Of a stretch of 64,000 bases of DNA, positions 53,159 through 62,571 are shown piece after piece. The notes beneath the pieces were generated by a model that saw only the letters and a list, made by a program, of their open reading frames with translations, did not search any database and had not been told where the DNA came from. Every line of letters begins with the position of its first letter. Within the stretch, counting starts at the first letter, position 1. The DNA is taken from assembly GCA_002393945.1 (NCBI GenBank), contig DGSO01000020.1, positions 65,159-129,158 of the forward strand, read 5' to 3'. Made by a program: the position numbers and the translations under genes. This DNA is from Bacteroidales bacterium UBA4360. GTDB lineage: Bacteria; Bacteroidota; Bacteroidia; Bacteroidales; UBA932.

Positions 53159-55557
53159 TTAAAAGACTAATACCTATTTTGGGCCTTCTTGCGACTGTGC
53201 CGGTCTCATGCACAAGGGATCCCGGTGACGGGGAAAGTGTGTCCACGTTCGCAGTATCGGCCGATGACGCCTGGGGAATTACGGACACGAAGAGCCTCCT
53301 CAGCGACGGCTCAGTCGAGAGCAAGGTAAGCTGCATGAGCATCGGGCTGTACTGCGAGGGCAATCTAAGGACCGCAGCGCACTATGCATCGGCCAGCGGA
53401 AAGCTAAAGCTCGAAAACAGAGACGATTACACTGTTTACGCGCTGGTGAATATGGGCGATATGAGTCATGCCTTTCCGGAAAACGAGTCGGAGGTTGGAG
53501 AGATTTCCTACAGGCTTCAGTCTTATGACCAAGGCCCCGGGAGCATCAATGCGGCCGGTATTCCCATGGCGGGATCGGCACACTTCACCAGCGGCGGGCC
53601 GGAGGAGGTGGAGATACCTGTCAAGCGGCTCCTTGCAAAAGTTACGGCCAATATGAAGGCAGACTGGCCTGGAGGGAAGATACGCCGGGCCTTCGTCGGC
53701 AACATGAACGGAGTCCTGAAACCATTCGGAAAAAGCGTCCTTACAAGGCCCGAGGATGTTTTCACTCTATCAGTCGAATCAGGGATGCCGGAAAGCCCGT
53801 CGGCATCGGCAAGCATAGTATTGTATGTCCCGGAAAACCTGCAGGGGGAGATAAGCGGCATCGGCTCAAGCGAAGAGAAGTCCCCGGATGCGAACCTTGA
53901 AGTCATGAACAAGGGCAGCCTGCTAACCTTTCTTCAGGTCGAAGTTGAAGGCGACGGCTTATACAGCGGACTGATGACATACAGAAACTTCCTTGGGAAC
54001 AACGCCACCGGCAATTTCGACATTGAAAGGAACTGCTCATACATATGGGACATAAACTACTCCGAGGATAAACTCTCCCGTGCCGAATGGAAATACGATT
54101 CCTCCGCACTGGAAGACCTCCGCAGCATCAGTGTCGAATCCCCCGTACTGTTTTTCCCGGGCATGACAATAACGCTGTCGGACTACGTCTCAGCCAACAT
54201 TCCCATCAACACCATAGGCTGGAGCGCAAGAATAATGCAGACGCCCGACAAGGATGATCCCATCGAGACTGTCCTGAACCCCTCAGACATATCCGGGCCC
54301 AGTTTCGAAACAGTCTCCATGATACATGCCGAAGACCTTCGCAATATAATTGTGGGAATATACCCGCTCAGCAACCCCACGGCAAAACTGAGAAAAGAAA
54401 TAAAGATGTATGCTGCCGAACAGTATATCTTTTGGAAGAATACCCGCAGCGGCAAATACTATATCTATCCGGGCAGGACGGCAGACACTGAAGCGAATTA
54501 TGTCGCGTCCTACTATGAAGATGATGACGACTGGCCGGTAACTGTCTACTTCAAAGGGAAAGGCGGCAGGGACTGGTTCTGGACCGATTCACCTGCATCC
54601 GGAATCAGTTCCCAGTATCTCGGAGACACCGGAAAGGAGTATGAACTGATACGATACTCTGCCGATCCTGCAACCCTTCCGGGAGAATGCGAGCTGGTAC
54701 TGAGCACATACGACGGCTACCGGGACAAGGCAACCCTTCACATATGCGACACGCGATTCATAAAATGGACGGACCGCTCAAACGCAGTCCCCTCTTCCGG
54801 AAACAACTTCTCCTCATACAAGTTCATGTCAGAAAACAAAATAACAGTGACACTTCCACCAGGGAGCCAGTATGCTTCGGCACGGGGGCTGACATTCACC
54901 CAGTTCAATACCCCGTTCAGTTTCATCGCAGGAGACAGGAGTGCCGACATCAAGAGCCTGAACCCGATGCTGTCCGGATATCCATTTGAAGGGAAAAGCC
55001 TGCTTAACAGCAACTGGAGCGACAGGATAGGCATAAACTACAGCAGTAGCATGGGCACTTACGGGATGTATGGAGACAACAGTATGTCCGGTTATCTCAA
55101 TCTGATTCCGGCTGTAAACACCACCCTTACTAATTCAGGTCAGTATACGGTACGCATTTTTGCCAAGAACGGATACAACGATGCCACGAGGCACACTATT
55201 GAAGCCCGCATCATATGCGCACAGAGCGGGACTTACTATGAACTGGTACTCATTCCTGCAATATCCAAAGTGCAGCTTGGCTCGACTATTACCTTAAAAC
55301 CCGTGCTGTACGTGATAGAGATACAGGGCCCGAACGAGGTCAGCTACCGAAGAACCGAGTTGAGCCCTACATCCTCATACTTGACCTGGAATGGAGCCCC
55401 GGGCGGGGTGTTTACAGCAACGGAGCCCGGCAACTACCGCGTTTCATGCTCATACCTTGGCGGAAGGAGCATCGGTTATGCAGACATTGAAGTAAGTTCG
55501 TCAGACATCGACATATATGGAGACTGGGATGGCGGAGGATCGGAGATACTCGATTAA
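53155..55557 (+). CDS. Large DUF4906-type fimbrial lipoprotein (800 aa)
   Basis: An 800-residue lipoprotein (VPVSC, Cys19). The N-terminal 300 residues have the fimbrillin plan (MSIGLYCEGNLR, YTVYALVNMGD, VEIPVKRLLAKVTANM). The remaining 500 residues are beta-rich, with extracellular-type features (SGKYYIYPGRTADTEANYVASYYEDDDDW, YELVLIPAIS) and an Ig-like end. Such long members are thought to be tip or adhesin subunits in pili of this class; this is inference from size and position. Confidence 0.7.
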   Translation: MIKRLIPILGLLATVPVSCTRDPGDGESVSTFAVSADDAWGITDTKSLLSDGSVESKVSCMSIGLYCEGNLRTAAHYASASGKLKLENRDDYTVYALVNMGDMSHAFPENESEVGEISYRLQSYDQGPGSINAAGIPMAGSAHFTSGGPEEVEIPVKRLLAKVTANMKADWPGGKIRRAFVGNMNGVLKPFGKSVLTRPEDVFTLSVESGMPESPSASASIVLYVPENLQGEISGIGSSEEKSPDANLEVMNKGSLLTFLQVEVEGDGLYSGLMTYRNFLGNNATGNFDIERNCSYIWDINYSEDKLSRAEWKYDSSALEDLRSISVESPVLFFPGMTITLSDYVSANIPINTIGWSARIMQTPDKDDPIETVLNPSDISGPSFETVSMIHAEDLRNIIVGIYPLSNPTAKLRKEIKMYAAEQYIFWKNTRSGKYYIYPGRTADTEANYVASYYEDDDDWPVTVYFKGKGGRDWFWTDSPASGISSQYLGDTGKEYELIRYSADPATLPGECELVLSTYDGYRDKATLHICDTRFIKWTDRSNAVPSSGNNFSSYKFMSENKITVTLPPGSQYASARGLTFTQFNTPFSFIAGDRSADIKSLNPMLSGYPFEGKSLLNSNWSDRIGINYSSSMGTYGMYGDNSMSGYLNLIPAVNTTLTNSGQYTVRIFAKNGYNDATRHTIEARIICAQSGTYYELVLIPAISKVQLGSTITLKPVLYVIEIQGPNEVSYRRTELSPTSSYLTWNGAPGGVFTATEPGNYRVSCSYLGGRSIGYADIEVSSSDIDIYGDWDGGGSEILD

Positions 55558-55570
55558 ACAGCTAAAGAAC

Positions 55571-58500
55571 ATGAAAAGAGTTTTGTTAATATTCAGCCTG
55601 CTGGCGGCAGCTCTGTCATGCAGCAGAAAGGAGACATCGACAGATGGAGAAAGTGCAGTCACCTACGTCAATGTAGGCGTCAGGCTCACCGGGCCCTCGG
55701 ATACGAAATCCGTATTGACGGCGGAAGCCGAGAATTTTCACAGCGCCCTGCTTCTGGCCTATAATCCGGCAACTGGGGAACTGCTCCGATATGGCGCTAA
55801 CGCCGGATCCCTGGAGGGTTCGCCGATTGTGAAAACCACTTCTTCAAGCAGTTTCTCCTGGCCTCTGCCCATGAATACGGAACTTAGGATTTACTGCATA
55901 ATCAATCCGCCTCAAGTAATGTCAAGCGGGGTCTCGAACGGCCTGTTCAACAATGAAAAGCAGATCATGTCCTCAAAGTTTGTCTGCTCAAACGTCAGCT
56001 CACTTGCAGCGCTCGGCCAGTCATCGGCAGGTCTTCCCAAGGCCGGTGTTCTCAACATCGGGAAGGATGAGTTCACGGAAGACAATTCCTCCATATCGAT
56101 AGAAGTGAAGAACCTCTTCGCAAAATTCGGATTGACAGTGGACAAAACCGGAATTCCCGAAAGCGCCGGTTTCAAGGTGAACAGTGTCAAGGTATTTGCC
56201 GCCAACACATCGGTCCCTTATTTTTCCGACGAATTCCGGCAGACAGATGCCTTGATGCTGAAAGACTTCGACTATGCAACCGCTTCAGACCTGCAGAAAC
56301 TAAGCCGGGGCGGCAGCCAGAACGGCATCGTCCTGTATGCCATTGAAAACTGCCAGGGCATCCGTGAAGGAGCAAGGACATGGAAAAGCGTCAGGGAAGA
56401 CCTCTCCTCCTGGGCCGATATCAATCTCTGCACGAGGCTTCTCATAGAATATGAACTGAACTCAAAAGTATATGCAAAGGAGATATTCCTGGGCTCAGGC
56501 GACATGAAAACCGATTTCAACGTAAGGCGGAATATATACAAGAACATCGTTCTCCGGCCGGGAGAGGACATATCGGAAAACTCTCCGTTCTTCTCTTTCA
56601 ACGACGACGTAGTCTACAGCCATCCCGGGGACGATTTCTCCTCAACGGACGGAATACACTCCAATCTTGAAGGATACGGCAGTCTGACCCTGGCATTCAA
56701 TCATTCTGACGGCAGGGCTGCCGACAACCTCTTCCTGAACACATCGGTAAACGCCAGCGGATATGGTTTTTCCGTATCTTCATCGGCAGCACTTGGAGAG
56801 TATTACATAACAGGCGGGATTCAAGGAGATTTCTACTGGCCTACATTCGGGACCACCGTTTCATCGGTAACAGACAAGGTAAGGCTCGTACTCACAGAGC
56901 AGAAAAAACTTACGTTTGAACTGACAACACCCGCCGGCGACATATATCCGTATCTTCCTGTAGAATATAAATCCAAAGAGTACTTTCCGCTCTCGAACGC
57001 AAACTCGGTTATTGAGAGCATCAGATTCCAGTCTCTTCCGGAGAACATAGCCAACTATTATACGGTCATTGACAAGGTACTGGAAGACAGAGGCTACAGA
57101 ATAGCTGTCACGGTATATCCCAGCCATCCCGGAACAATGGAGGGGCTGAGTATCAGTTATGGAGAGGAAGGCGCTTCGGCTGCTTTTCCGCCTGTCACCG
57201 TTCTGGCTCCCGATGTATTGGTATGGAATGATGACCGTAACTTTCCGGCTGCAACAGAAGAAGGAAAAATACGCGTCGATGCGCTTGGGACCAACACAAA
57301 CTGCAGCTGGAAACTGTGCAGACAGGGATCGGCAGACATACTCCCGGCACCAGTCTGCGGAGCGCTCGCTTTCTCCGTTGCCAAGACAGATCCATACGGG
57401 ACGATGCTCAAAACATCCAAGGGCAGAGTGACGGGCTGCACGGCTGCCGTTATCATCAACGTTTCCGGATTCAGCAACCTGCCGGGATTCAATGCAGACA
57501 ATTACACCTTCAACGGCCTCAACCTGAAAGTGAAAGGGGTGTTCACCTACCCCGGCGGCTATTCTGTAAGCAGTGAGACTGACGCGTTTATCACGAACCC
57601 TCTCAATAACTACAGTTACGATGGCAAGACACTGGAATATAAAGTCCATCAGGGACGCAGCGCGCAGGAAGAATACGTGACCGTATCGTCCGATTATTAC
57701 ACTCCGGAGTACATGCTCTCCTGGACTTCGAGGGTATTCAGCGTAGACCTCACAAGAAACAGAAGCCGCGCGTGCAACGGCCTGGAAGTCTGGACGGAGT
57801 ATTCCACGGTAGAAAACATCTCCGGATTCAAAAACAAGGCGGCACTCCCCTCTTACGTCGTCAAGATATATGAAAACATGGAAGTATGGGGGGCAGTATA
57901 CTATGGAAAGAAGCTCATGAATTCCATAAGCCGGGAGACCATGACATTCGTCCACAGCATCATAAGGATATATAACCACTACAATGTATTCGCCGCCTAC
58001 GATGCCCAGGAAAAGAAGACAGCCCCTCCCGACTGGGACGACCTGGGGAACTACTCATGGCCGTTCTACCTCCTATGGTACTATCTTGGGTGTTTCAATG
58101 CCCATACAGTCAACAATTTCGACCTTGGGAGCGACAAAGACGAGCTTTCTCCCCTCATTGAGACGTCAATCACCAGCAGCACCCGCGCCCAGCCGGTTCT
58201 TACAGGGTACTCCAGGTTGGTGGGGAGGAAAATACCAGCCCATGGGACCTTGAGCACTGCCGCACGAAACAATTACCAGATATATGAAAAAGCCGGGAGT
58301 GCGCCGTTCTACAGACATTATGTGATTGGCTATTATGACAACAAATCACAGGGCAGATACAGCATCTTTTATGACTGGGTATATGCAGAAGGCGTCGACA
58401 ACAGCTACCTCCCTATATATTGGAGACTCGTTGCGGCCAGCAACCAGCCATGGTTCAAGGTAGGGAGCGGAGACTATACCAAAAACGGGAAATATATCTC

Positions 58501-58930
58501 CAAAGTGGCGCGGACAAATACGGGGGAATACAATTTCACCATCGTACCCTCCGGAGACAAGTCGCAGCAGAATCTCTATAAGGATAAGGACGGGAATGGA
58601 TATCAGTACATCCATCTGTTCTGGGAGGACAAGCCCGGCAGGGTTGTCATAAACAGCAAAAAGATGAACCCGGCCACAAATTATAATGCCGATTTGTGCA
58701 TCGTCAACGGCTGGTACAACCCGGGCCTGTACAGCAATGGACTCCCCGTTCTCAAAGAGCACGTCGGAATGTATTTCTACCCCGAAAGCACTTCATCCAA
58801 CAGCCGCGCCGGATATCCTGCGTATTACAGTTACGACAAACCGTATTCTTTGTACGACGAAGCCGCGAACATGGAAACGAGCCTCAGATTCGGCAATCTT
58901 GACCAACGAGACAGGGATGCCGCCCGGTAA
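55571..58930 (+). CDS. Very large DUF4906-type fimbrial lipoprotein (1119 aa)
   Basis: A 1119-residue lipoprotein (AALSC, Cys17). The ATG at 55571 follows the previous stop by 13 bp; an earlier in-frame codon lies inside that gene. The first 350 residues follow the fimbrillin plan (NFHSALLLAYNPATGELLRYG, IEVKNLFAKFGLTVDKTG), and the rest is Tyr/Ser/Asn-rich beta sequence. The C-terminal 250 residues are notably aromatic (WPFYLLWYYLGCF, YGFS...). It is probably the outermost adhesin of the pilus. No transposon or frameshift scar is visible. Confidence 0.7.
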   Translation: MKRVLLIFSLLAAALSCSRKETSTDGESAVTYVNVGVRLTGPSDTKSVLTAEAENFHSALLLAYNPATGELLRYGANAGSLEGSPIVKTTSSSSFSWPLPMNTELRIYCIINPPQVMSSGVSNGLFNNEKQIMSSKFVCSNVSSLAALGQSSAGLPKAGVLNIGKDEFTEDNSSISIEVKNLFAKFGLTVDKTGIPESAGFKVNSVKVFAANTSVPYFSDEFRQTDALMLKDFDYATASDLQKLSRGGSQNGIVLYAIENCQGIREGARTWKSVREDLSSWADINLCTRLLIEYELNSKVYAKEIFLGSGDMKTDFNVRRNIYKNIVLRPGEDISENSPFFSFNDDVVYSHPGDDFSSTDGIHSNLEGYGSLTLAFNHSDGRAADNLFLNTSVNASGYGFSVSSSAALGEYYITGGIQGDFYWPTFGTTVSSVTDKVRLVLTEQKKLTFELTTPAGDIYPYLPVEYKSKEYFPLSNANSVIESIRFQSLPENIANYYTVIDKVLEDRGYRIAVTVYPSHPGTMEGLSISYGEEGASAAFPPVTVLAPDVLVWNDDRNFPAATEEGKIRVDALGTNTNCSWKLCRQGSADILPAPVCGALAFSVAKTDPYGTMLKTSKGRVTGCTAAVIINVSGFSNLPGFNADNYTFNGLNLKVKGVFTYPGGYSVSSETDAFITNPLNNYSYDGKTLEYKVHQGRSAQEEYVTVSSDYYTPEYMLSWTSRVFSVDLTRNRSRACNGLEVWTEYSTVENISGFKNKAALPSYVVKIYENMEVWGAVYYGKKLMNSISRETMTFVHSIIRIYNHYNVFAAYDAQEKKTAPPDWDDLGNYSWPFYLLWYYLGCFNAHTVNNFDLGSDKDELSPLIETSITSSTRAQPVLTGYSRLVGRKIPAHGTLSTAARNNYQIYEKAGSAPFYRHYVIGYYDNKSQGRYSIFYDWVYAEGVDNSYLPIYWRLVAASNQPWFKVGSGDYTKNGKYISKVARTNTGEYNFTIVPSGDKSQQNLYKDKDGNGYQYIHLFWEDKPGRVVINSKKMNPATNYNADLCIVNGWYNPGLYSNGLPVLKEHVGMYFYPESTSSNSRAGYPAYYSYDKPYSLYDEAANMETSLRFGNLDQRDRDAAR

Positions 58931-58931
58931 A

Positions 58932-58964
58932 TTTCATCTTGGCAAAAAATTTGCGTATGTTTGC
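58932..58964 (+). promoter_or_regulatory. Promoter of the NlpC/P60 gene
   Basis: TTTC (58932-58935) and TATGTTTGC (58956-58964) are 20 bp apart. The GTG start follows 3 bases after the -7 box, so transcription should begin on or beside the start codon. Confidence 0.7.
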
Positions 58965-58967
58965 ATC

Positions 58968-59444
58968 GTGAAACGATTGCAGGCATACGCAATTGCCATA
59001 TTGGCAGTTCTTCTGGGTTCCGTTCAGGCAGGCGCCCAGCAGCCGCTGTCTGAACAGGTTGTGGAATATGCCAAGACCTTTATCGGCTGTCCCTACAGGC
59101 TTGGAGCGCCCGGCCCCAAGGAATTCGACTGTTCCAGCTACACGAGCTATGTCTTCGGCCACTTCGGATATAATATTCCCGCATACTCCAAGACCCAGTT
59201 CCGCCAGGGCAGAAAGGTAGAAAGGTATTCGGAGCTTCAGATCGGAGACCTTGTCTTCTTCGGCAAAAGGGCGGGAGCCCGCGACATCGGCCACGTAGGT
59301 ATAGTGGTAAATATAGAAGAAGAAACAGGATCTTTCAGCTTCATCCACGCCTCCGTTACCAAAGGAGTAACCATAGAAAGCGCCAATCATCCATATTTCC
59401 AGATGCGCTACATGGGAGCCAGAAGAATCATCCCGGATGAGTAA
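58968..59444 (+). CDS. NlpC/P60-family cell-wall peptidase
   Basis: A 158-residue secreted cysteine peptidase: signal peptide 1-24 (IAILAVLLGSVQAGAQ), then the NlpC/P60 fold with catalytic Cys in EFDCSSYTSYVF, His in DIGHVGIVVN and a third polar residue in FIHASVTKGV. It would cut peptidoglycan stem peptides. The GTG at 58968 is chosen over upstream in-frame ATGs because it directly precedes the signal peptide and follows the promoter. The mRNA is likely leaderless. Confidence 0.9.
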   Translation: MKRLQAYAIAILAVLLGSVQAGAQQPLSEQVVEYAKTFIGCPYRLGAPGPKEFDCSSYTSYVFGHFGYNIPAYSKTQFRQGRKVERYSELQIGDLVFFGKRAGARDIGHVGIVVNIEEETGSFSFIHASVTKGVTIESANHPYFQMRYMGARRIIPDE

Positions 59445-59479
59445 AAAGATTCCCGGCTTGTCCGGAAATCTTTTTTTTT
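59445..59479 (+). terminator. Terminator after the NlpC/P60 gene
   Basis: AAAGATTCCCGG (59445-59456) pairs with CCGGAAATCTTT (59462-59473) with one mismatch, followed by T's to 59479. It abuts the tmRNA -7 box. Confidence 0.85.
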
Positions 59480-59480
59480 A

Positions 59481-59489
59481 TATCTTTGC
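59481..59489 (+). promoter_or_regulatory. -7 box of the tmRNA gene
   Basis: TATCTTTGC, 12 bp before the tmRNA 5' end. The -33 position falls within the upstream terminator stem. Confidence 0.7.
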
Positions 59490-59501
59490 AGTCCATTCAG
59501 C

Positions 59502-59897
59502 GGGGGTGTTTTGGTTTTGACAGCGCTGATGCTGGACGGTAAGCATACCGGGCGTGGAAGCCTTGCCCGTAAATCTCAGACTTCGAAAAATCAGTTGCCA
59601 ACAACAACTACGCACTCGCTGCTTAATTAGCCCAAGGCAATTAGCTTAATCCGCGTCGCCAAGGCTGCGACGCCGACGAGTATCCCTCGGACCTTCCGCC
59701 CTGTATCGTCCGGCCCAGGGGTATCATCCAGACAGGGATGCACCGGTGGACGCCTTTAAAGCCGGCCAAGACCTAAAGGCTAAGGTTGCTTTCGCCCGTC
59801 TTCCGGCAGGAGCAGCACGAAAACCAAAGGAAGAATAAGTATGTAGAAAGCCGCCTGGTGCGACGTTTGGACAGCAGTTCGAGTCTGCTCACCTCCA
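59502..59897 (+). ncRNA. ssrA: Transfer-messenger RNA (tmRNA)
   Basis: It rescues stalled ribosomes and tags truncated proteins. The ends form a tRNA-like acceptor (GGGGGTG at 59502-59508 with CACCTCC at 59890-59896); TTTGACAG near 59516-59523 and CAGTTCGAGTCTG form the D- and T-arm features. The tag frame at 59597-59626 reads ANNNYALAA then TAA, the YALAA end being what proteases recognise. The resume codon could be one codon off. CCA is not encoded. Confidence 0.95.
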
Positions 59898-59898
59898 C

Positions 59899-59930
59899 AA
59901 AAAAAGCTCCCGTTCTAGGGAGCTTTTTCT
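59899..59930. terminator. Bidirectional terminator between tmRNA and yebC
   Basis: A perfect 11-bp stem (AAAAAGCTCCC 59901-59911, GGGAGCTTTTT 59918-59928) with a 6-base loop. A and T runs on both sides serve both the tmRNA (plus) and yebC (minus). Confidence 0.88.
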
Positions 59931-59949
59931 TGTTCAGGACAACAGATCC

Positions 59950-60705
59950 TTATGCCTCGGGGGCCATTGTGGTGTAGACGTTGGTGACGTCTTCGTCGTC
60001 TTCCAGAAGGCCGGTGAGCTTTTCAAGGGTGGCGCGCTGTTCGGGGGTGACTTCCTTGAGATCTACGTTGGGGATCTGCTCGAAACCGCCGGAAACCAGC
60101 TCGTAACCTGCTTCCTCGATGTATTTCTGGATCTGTCCGTAGGCGCTGTAGTCTCCGTAGATGGAGATTTCAACGGTTACGTTCTCGTCCTCGTCCTCGA
60201 CTTCCTGCTTGAAGACTTCCTCTGCACCGTAGTCGATGAGTTCGAGCTCAAGTTCTTCTACGTCGATGGGCTTTGCAGGATCTTCCTTGATACGGAAAAC
60301 GCATTTGTGATCGAACATGAAGGCCACGGAACCGCTGGTGCCAAGGGTGCCGCCACACTTTGTGAAGTAGCTGCGCACGTTTGCTACGGTACGGGTATTA
60401 TTGTCTGTAGCAGCCTCTACGAGGTATGCAATGCCGAAGGGGCCGAATCCTTCGTAAACCAGTTCCTTGAAGTCCCCGGTCTTGGCCTCGGTAGCCTTCT
60501 TGATTGCACGCTCGATGTTTTCCTTGGGCATTTGCTCTGACTTGGCCTCGGCGATGAGGGCGCGCAGACGCGGGTTGCCGGTAACTTCGGCTCCACCCTG
60601 CTTTACGGCGATAGTGATTTCCTTGCCCAGTTTGGTGAAGGTCTTGGCCATGTGGCCCCAACGCTTCAACTTACGCTCTTTGCGGAATTCAAATGCTCTT
60701 CCCAT
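59950..60705 (-). CDS. YebC/PmpR-family regulator
   Basis: A 251-residue protein with the standard start MGRAFEFRKERKLKRWGHMAKTF and three YebC domains (RLRALIAEAKSEQMPKENIERAIKK, GPFGIAYLVEAATDNNTRTV, GTLGTSGSVAFMF). Members act as transcription regulators or help ribosomes through proline stretches; the role here is not decided. The C-terminal half is acidic. It follows the TPR gene by 2 bp. Confidence 0.94.
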   Translation of the reverse strand: MGRAFEFRKERKLKRWGHMAKTFTKLGKEITIAVKQGGAEVTGNPRLRALIAEAKSEQMPKENIERAIKKATEAKTGDFKELVYEGFGPFGIAYLVEAATDNNTRTVANVRSYFTKCGGTLGTSGSVAFMFDHKCVFRIKEDPAKPIDVEELELELIDYGAEEVFKQEVEDEDENVTVEISIYGDYSAYGQIQKYIEEAGYELVSGGFEQIPNVDLKEVTPEQRATLEKLTGLLEDDEDVTNVYTTMAPEA

Positions 60706-60707
60706 AA

Positions 60708-61382
60708 TTATTCGGCAATTTCAATACGGGTGATGTACTTGTCGATTTCCATTGCCTCGGGGGCGTTGGGATAGAGGTCTTTTACCTTCTTGTAAAGCTC
60801 GAGAGCCTTTGCGTTGTTGCCGAGTTCCTCGCTGGCGATGCCAGCCTTGATAAGGTAGCCTGCAGCAAAGAGATTGTCGGTAGTCTTTGCAGCCTTCTCG
60901 AACCATACGACAGCATTGTTCAGGTCTCCAAGTTCCACATAAGTGTCGCCGATGCAGGCCTGGGCCTTTCCAAGAAGGATAGGATCGCTTCCGTTATACT
61001 TCTTGAGAAGAGCGAGAGCCTCTTCGAATGCACCTGTGCGATACTTTGCAATGCCGGCGTAAAGATAAACTGCCTGGCCTGCCTTTGAGCCATACTGAGA
61101 GATGATATCGTCAAAACCGAGGGAGTTGTCGTCTCCGGTGAGGGAGAGTTCATACTCGCCTGCCTCGAACCAGCGTTCGGCCTGGGCCATCTGGTCTGCG
61201 GCCTGGGCTTTCTTGGGCTGGAGGATGAAGCGGTTGTAAGCGATTACAATCAGTGCGATGACAAGGACGGCGATAACACAGCCGTAAATGAGGTTTGAGT
61301 ACTTCTTGAAGAACTGTTCAGTCTTGGAGACTGCTTCAGCTACGTTCTGCTGACGTTCTTCCTCTTTGGTAATTTTAGCCAT
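60708..61382 (-). CDS. Membrane-anchored TPR protein
   Basis: A 224-residue protein with a charged N-terminus, one transmembrane helix (about 33-49, YGCVIAVLVIALIVIAY), and TPR repeats facing the periplasm (AERWFEAGEYELSL, VYLYAGIAKYRTGAFEEALALLKKY, AGIASEELGNNAKALELYKKV). The topology resembles YfgM, which helps SecYEG-linked folding; equivalence is not shown. Upstream of yebC, divergent from recF. Confidence 0.82.
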   Translation of the reverse strand: MAKITKEEERQQNVAEAVSKTEQFFKKYSNLIYGCVIAVLVIALIVIAYNRFILQPKKAQAADQMAQAERWFEAGEYELSLTGDDNSLGFDDIISQYGSKAGQAVYLYAGIAKYRTGAFEEALALLKKYNGSDPILLGKAQACIGDTYVELGDLNNAVVWFEKAAKTTDNLFAAGYLIKAGIASEELGNNAKALELYKKVKDLYPNAPEAMEIDKYITRIEIAE

Positions 61383-61444
61383 ATCGTTAATTTATTGTTA
61401 TAAGTCTGCCATTATTAAAGCCTGCAAATTTAGCGAAAAAATAT

Positions 61445-61453
61445 TATATTTGC
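61445..61453 (+). promoter_or_regulatory. -7 box of recF
   Basis: TATATTTGC matches TAnnTTTG and lies 23 bp before the recF ATG. The -33 region is not convincing. Confidence 0.6.
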
Positions 61454-61476
61454 AATCATATAAAAGAAGAGCCTCA

Positions 61477-62571
61477 ATGCCAACCCTCAAGAAAATAGTA
61501 GTTCAGGATTTCAGGAACATCGCATTCCAGGAAATAGCCTTCTCTCCCAATGTCAACTGCATCAGCGGCAACAATGGAGAGGGAAAGACCTCCCTGCTGG
61601 AGGCAATCTACTATCTTTCAATGACAAAGAGTGCCTTCTCCACGCCGGACCGCTTCAACTGGCGCTACGGCACGGAAGGATTCACCATAGGCGGGACATA
61701 CGCCATGGAAAACGCCCCGGATTCACAGTTCTCCATCAAAGTATCAGAAGGCGAAAAGAAGCTCGTAAGGGATTCAAAGGCCGTTTCAAGGCTCAGCGAA
61801 CATATCGGCACGCTCCCTGTGGTAATGGTATCCCCGGGGGACATCTCCCTCGTAGGCGAAGGCGGCGAAGAAAGGCGGAAGCTTGCCAATGCCGTCCTCT
61901 CCCAGATGGACCGGGAGTATCTCGCTGCCGTTCAGGCCTATAACCGCCTCCTCGCCCAGAGGAACAAGCTCCTCAAAGAGGATTCCCCTTCGAAAGAGCT
62001 GCTGGGCATAATCGACCTCAAGATGGAGCCGCTGGCACAAAGGATAGTCTCCGCCCGCGCACGCTTTGCCGATGACCTCCGCCCCGTCGTTGCCGATTAT
62101 TACCGCCTCATCTCCGGCGGCACCGAGGAAGTCTCCATCGAATACAAGGCCGATACCCTCTCAACTCCCCTTTCCTCCCTCTTCGCTTCCAGGATGGAAC
62201 GGGACCTTGCGCTCAGATTCACATCGGCAGGCCCCCAGAGGGACGATTTCGTCTATCTTCTCAACGGCCATCCCCTCCGCCGCTCCGGCAGCCAGGGCCA
62301 GCAGAAATCCTTCCTGGTAGCGCTGAAATTCGCCCAGTACAAGATTATGACGGAAGCATACGGCTTCTCCCCCATCCTCCTTCTGGACGATGTCTTCGAC
62401 AAACTGGACCTTGGCAGGATATCCAATCTTATCGGCATGGTGGCCGGTTCCGAATTCGGACAGATTTTCATAACCGACACAGACAGCGCCCGCCTCAGCG
62501 GAATCATCGACCGCATCACCGATGACCGCGCTTACTTCGACACCGTAAACGGAGAGTTCCATGCCCGATAA
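61477..62571 (+). CDS. recF: DNA replication and repair protein RecF
   Basis: A 364-residue SMC-like ATPase that loads RecA at gaps through RecOR. Walker A is GNNGEGKTS (about 30-38), signature RRSGSQGQQKS, and Walker B LLLDDVFDKLD. The start at 61477 is after the -7 box, so the 37 upstream in-frame codons are excluded. It overlaps the DUF721 gene by 11 bp. Confidence 0.96.
   Translation: MPTLKKIVVQDFRNIAFQEIAFSPNVNCISGNNGEGKTSLLEAIYYLSMTKSAFSTPDRFNWRYGTEGFTIGGTYAMENAPDSQFSIKVSEGEKKLVRDSKAVSRLSEHIGTLPVVMVSPGDISLVGEGGEERRKLANAVLSQMDREYLAAVQAYNRLLAQRNKLLKEDSPSKELLGIIDLKMEPLAQRIVSARARFADDLRPVVADYYRLISGGTEEVSIEYKADTLSTPLSSLFASRMERDLALRFTSAGPQRDDFVYLLNGHPLRRSGSQGQQKSFLVALKFAQYKIMTEAYGFSPILLLDDVFDKLDLGRISNLIGMVAGSEFGQIFITDTDSARLSGIIDRITDDRAYFDTVNGEFHAR

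Noticed and set aside
56861..57979. 372-codon minus-strand frame opposite the 1119-residue lipoprotein
   Set aside because: Cys/Arg/Val-rich shadow translation with no signal or domain; the plus frame is operon-consistent with a lipobox.
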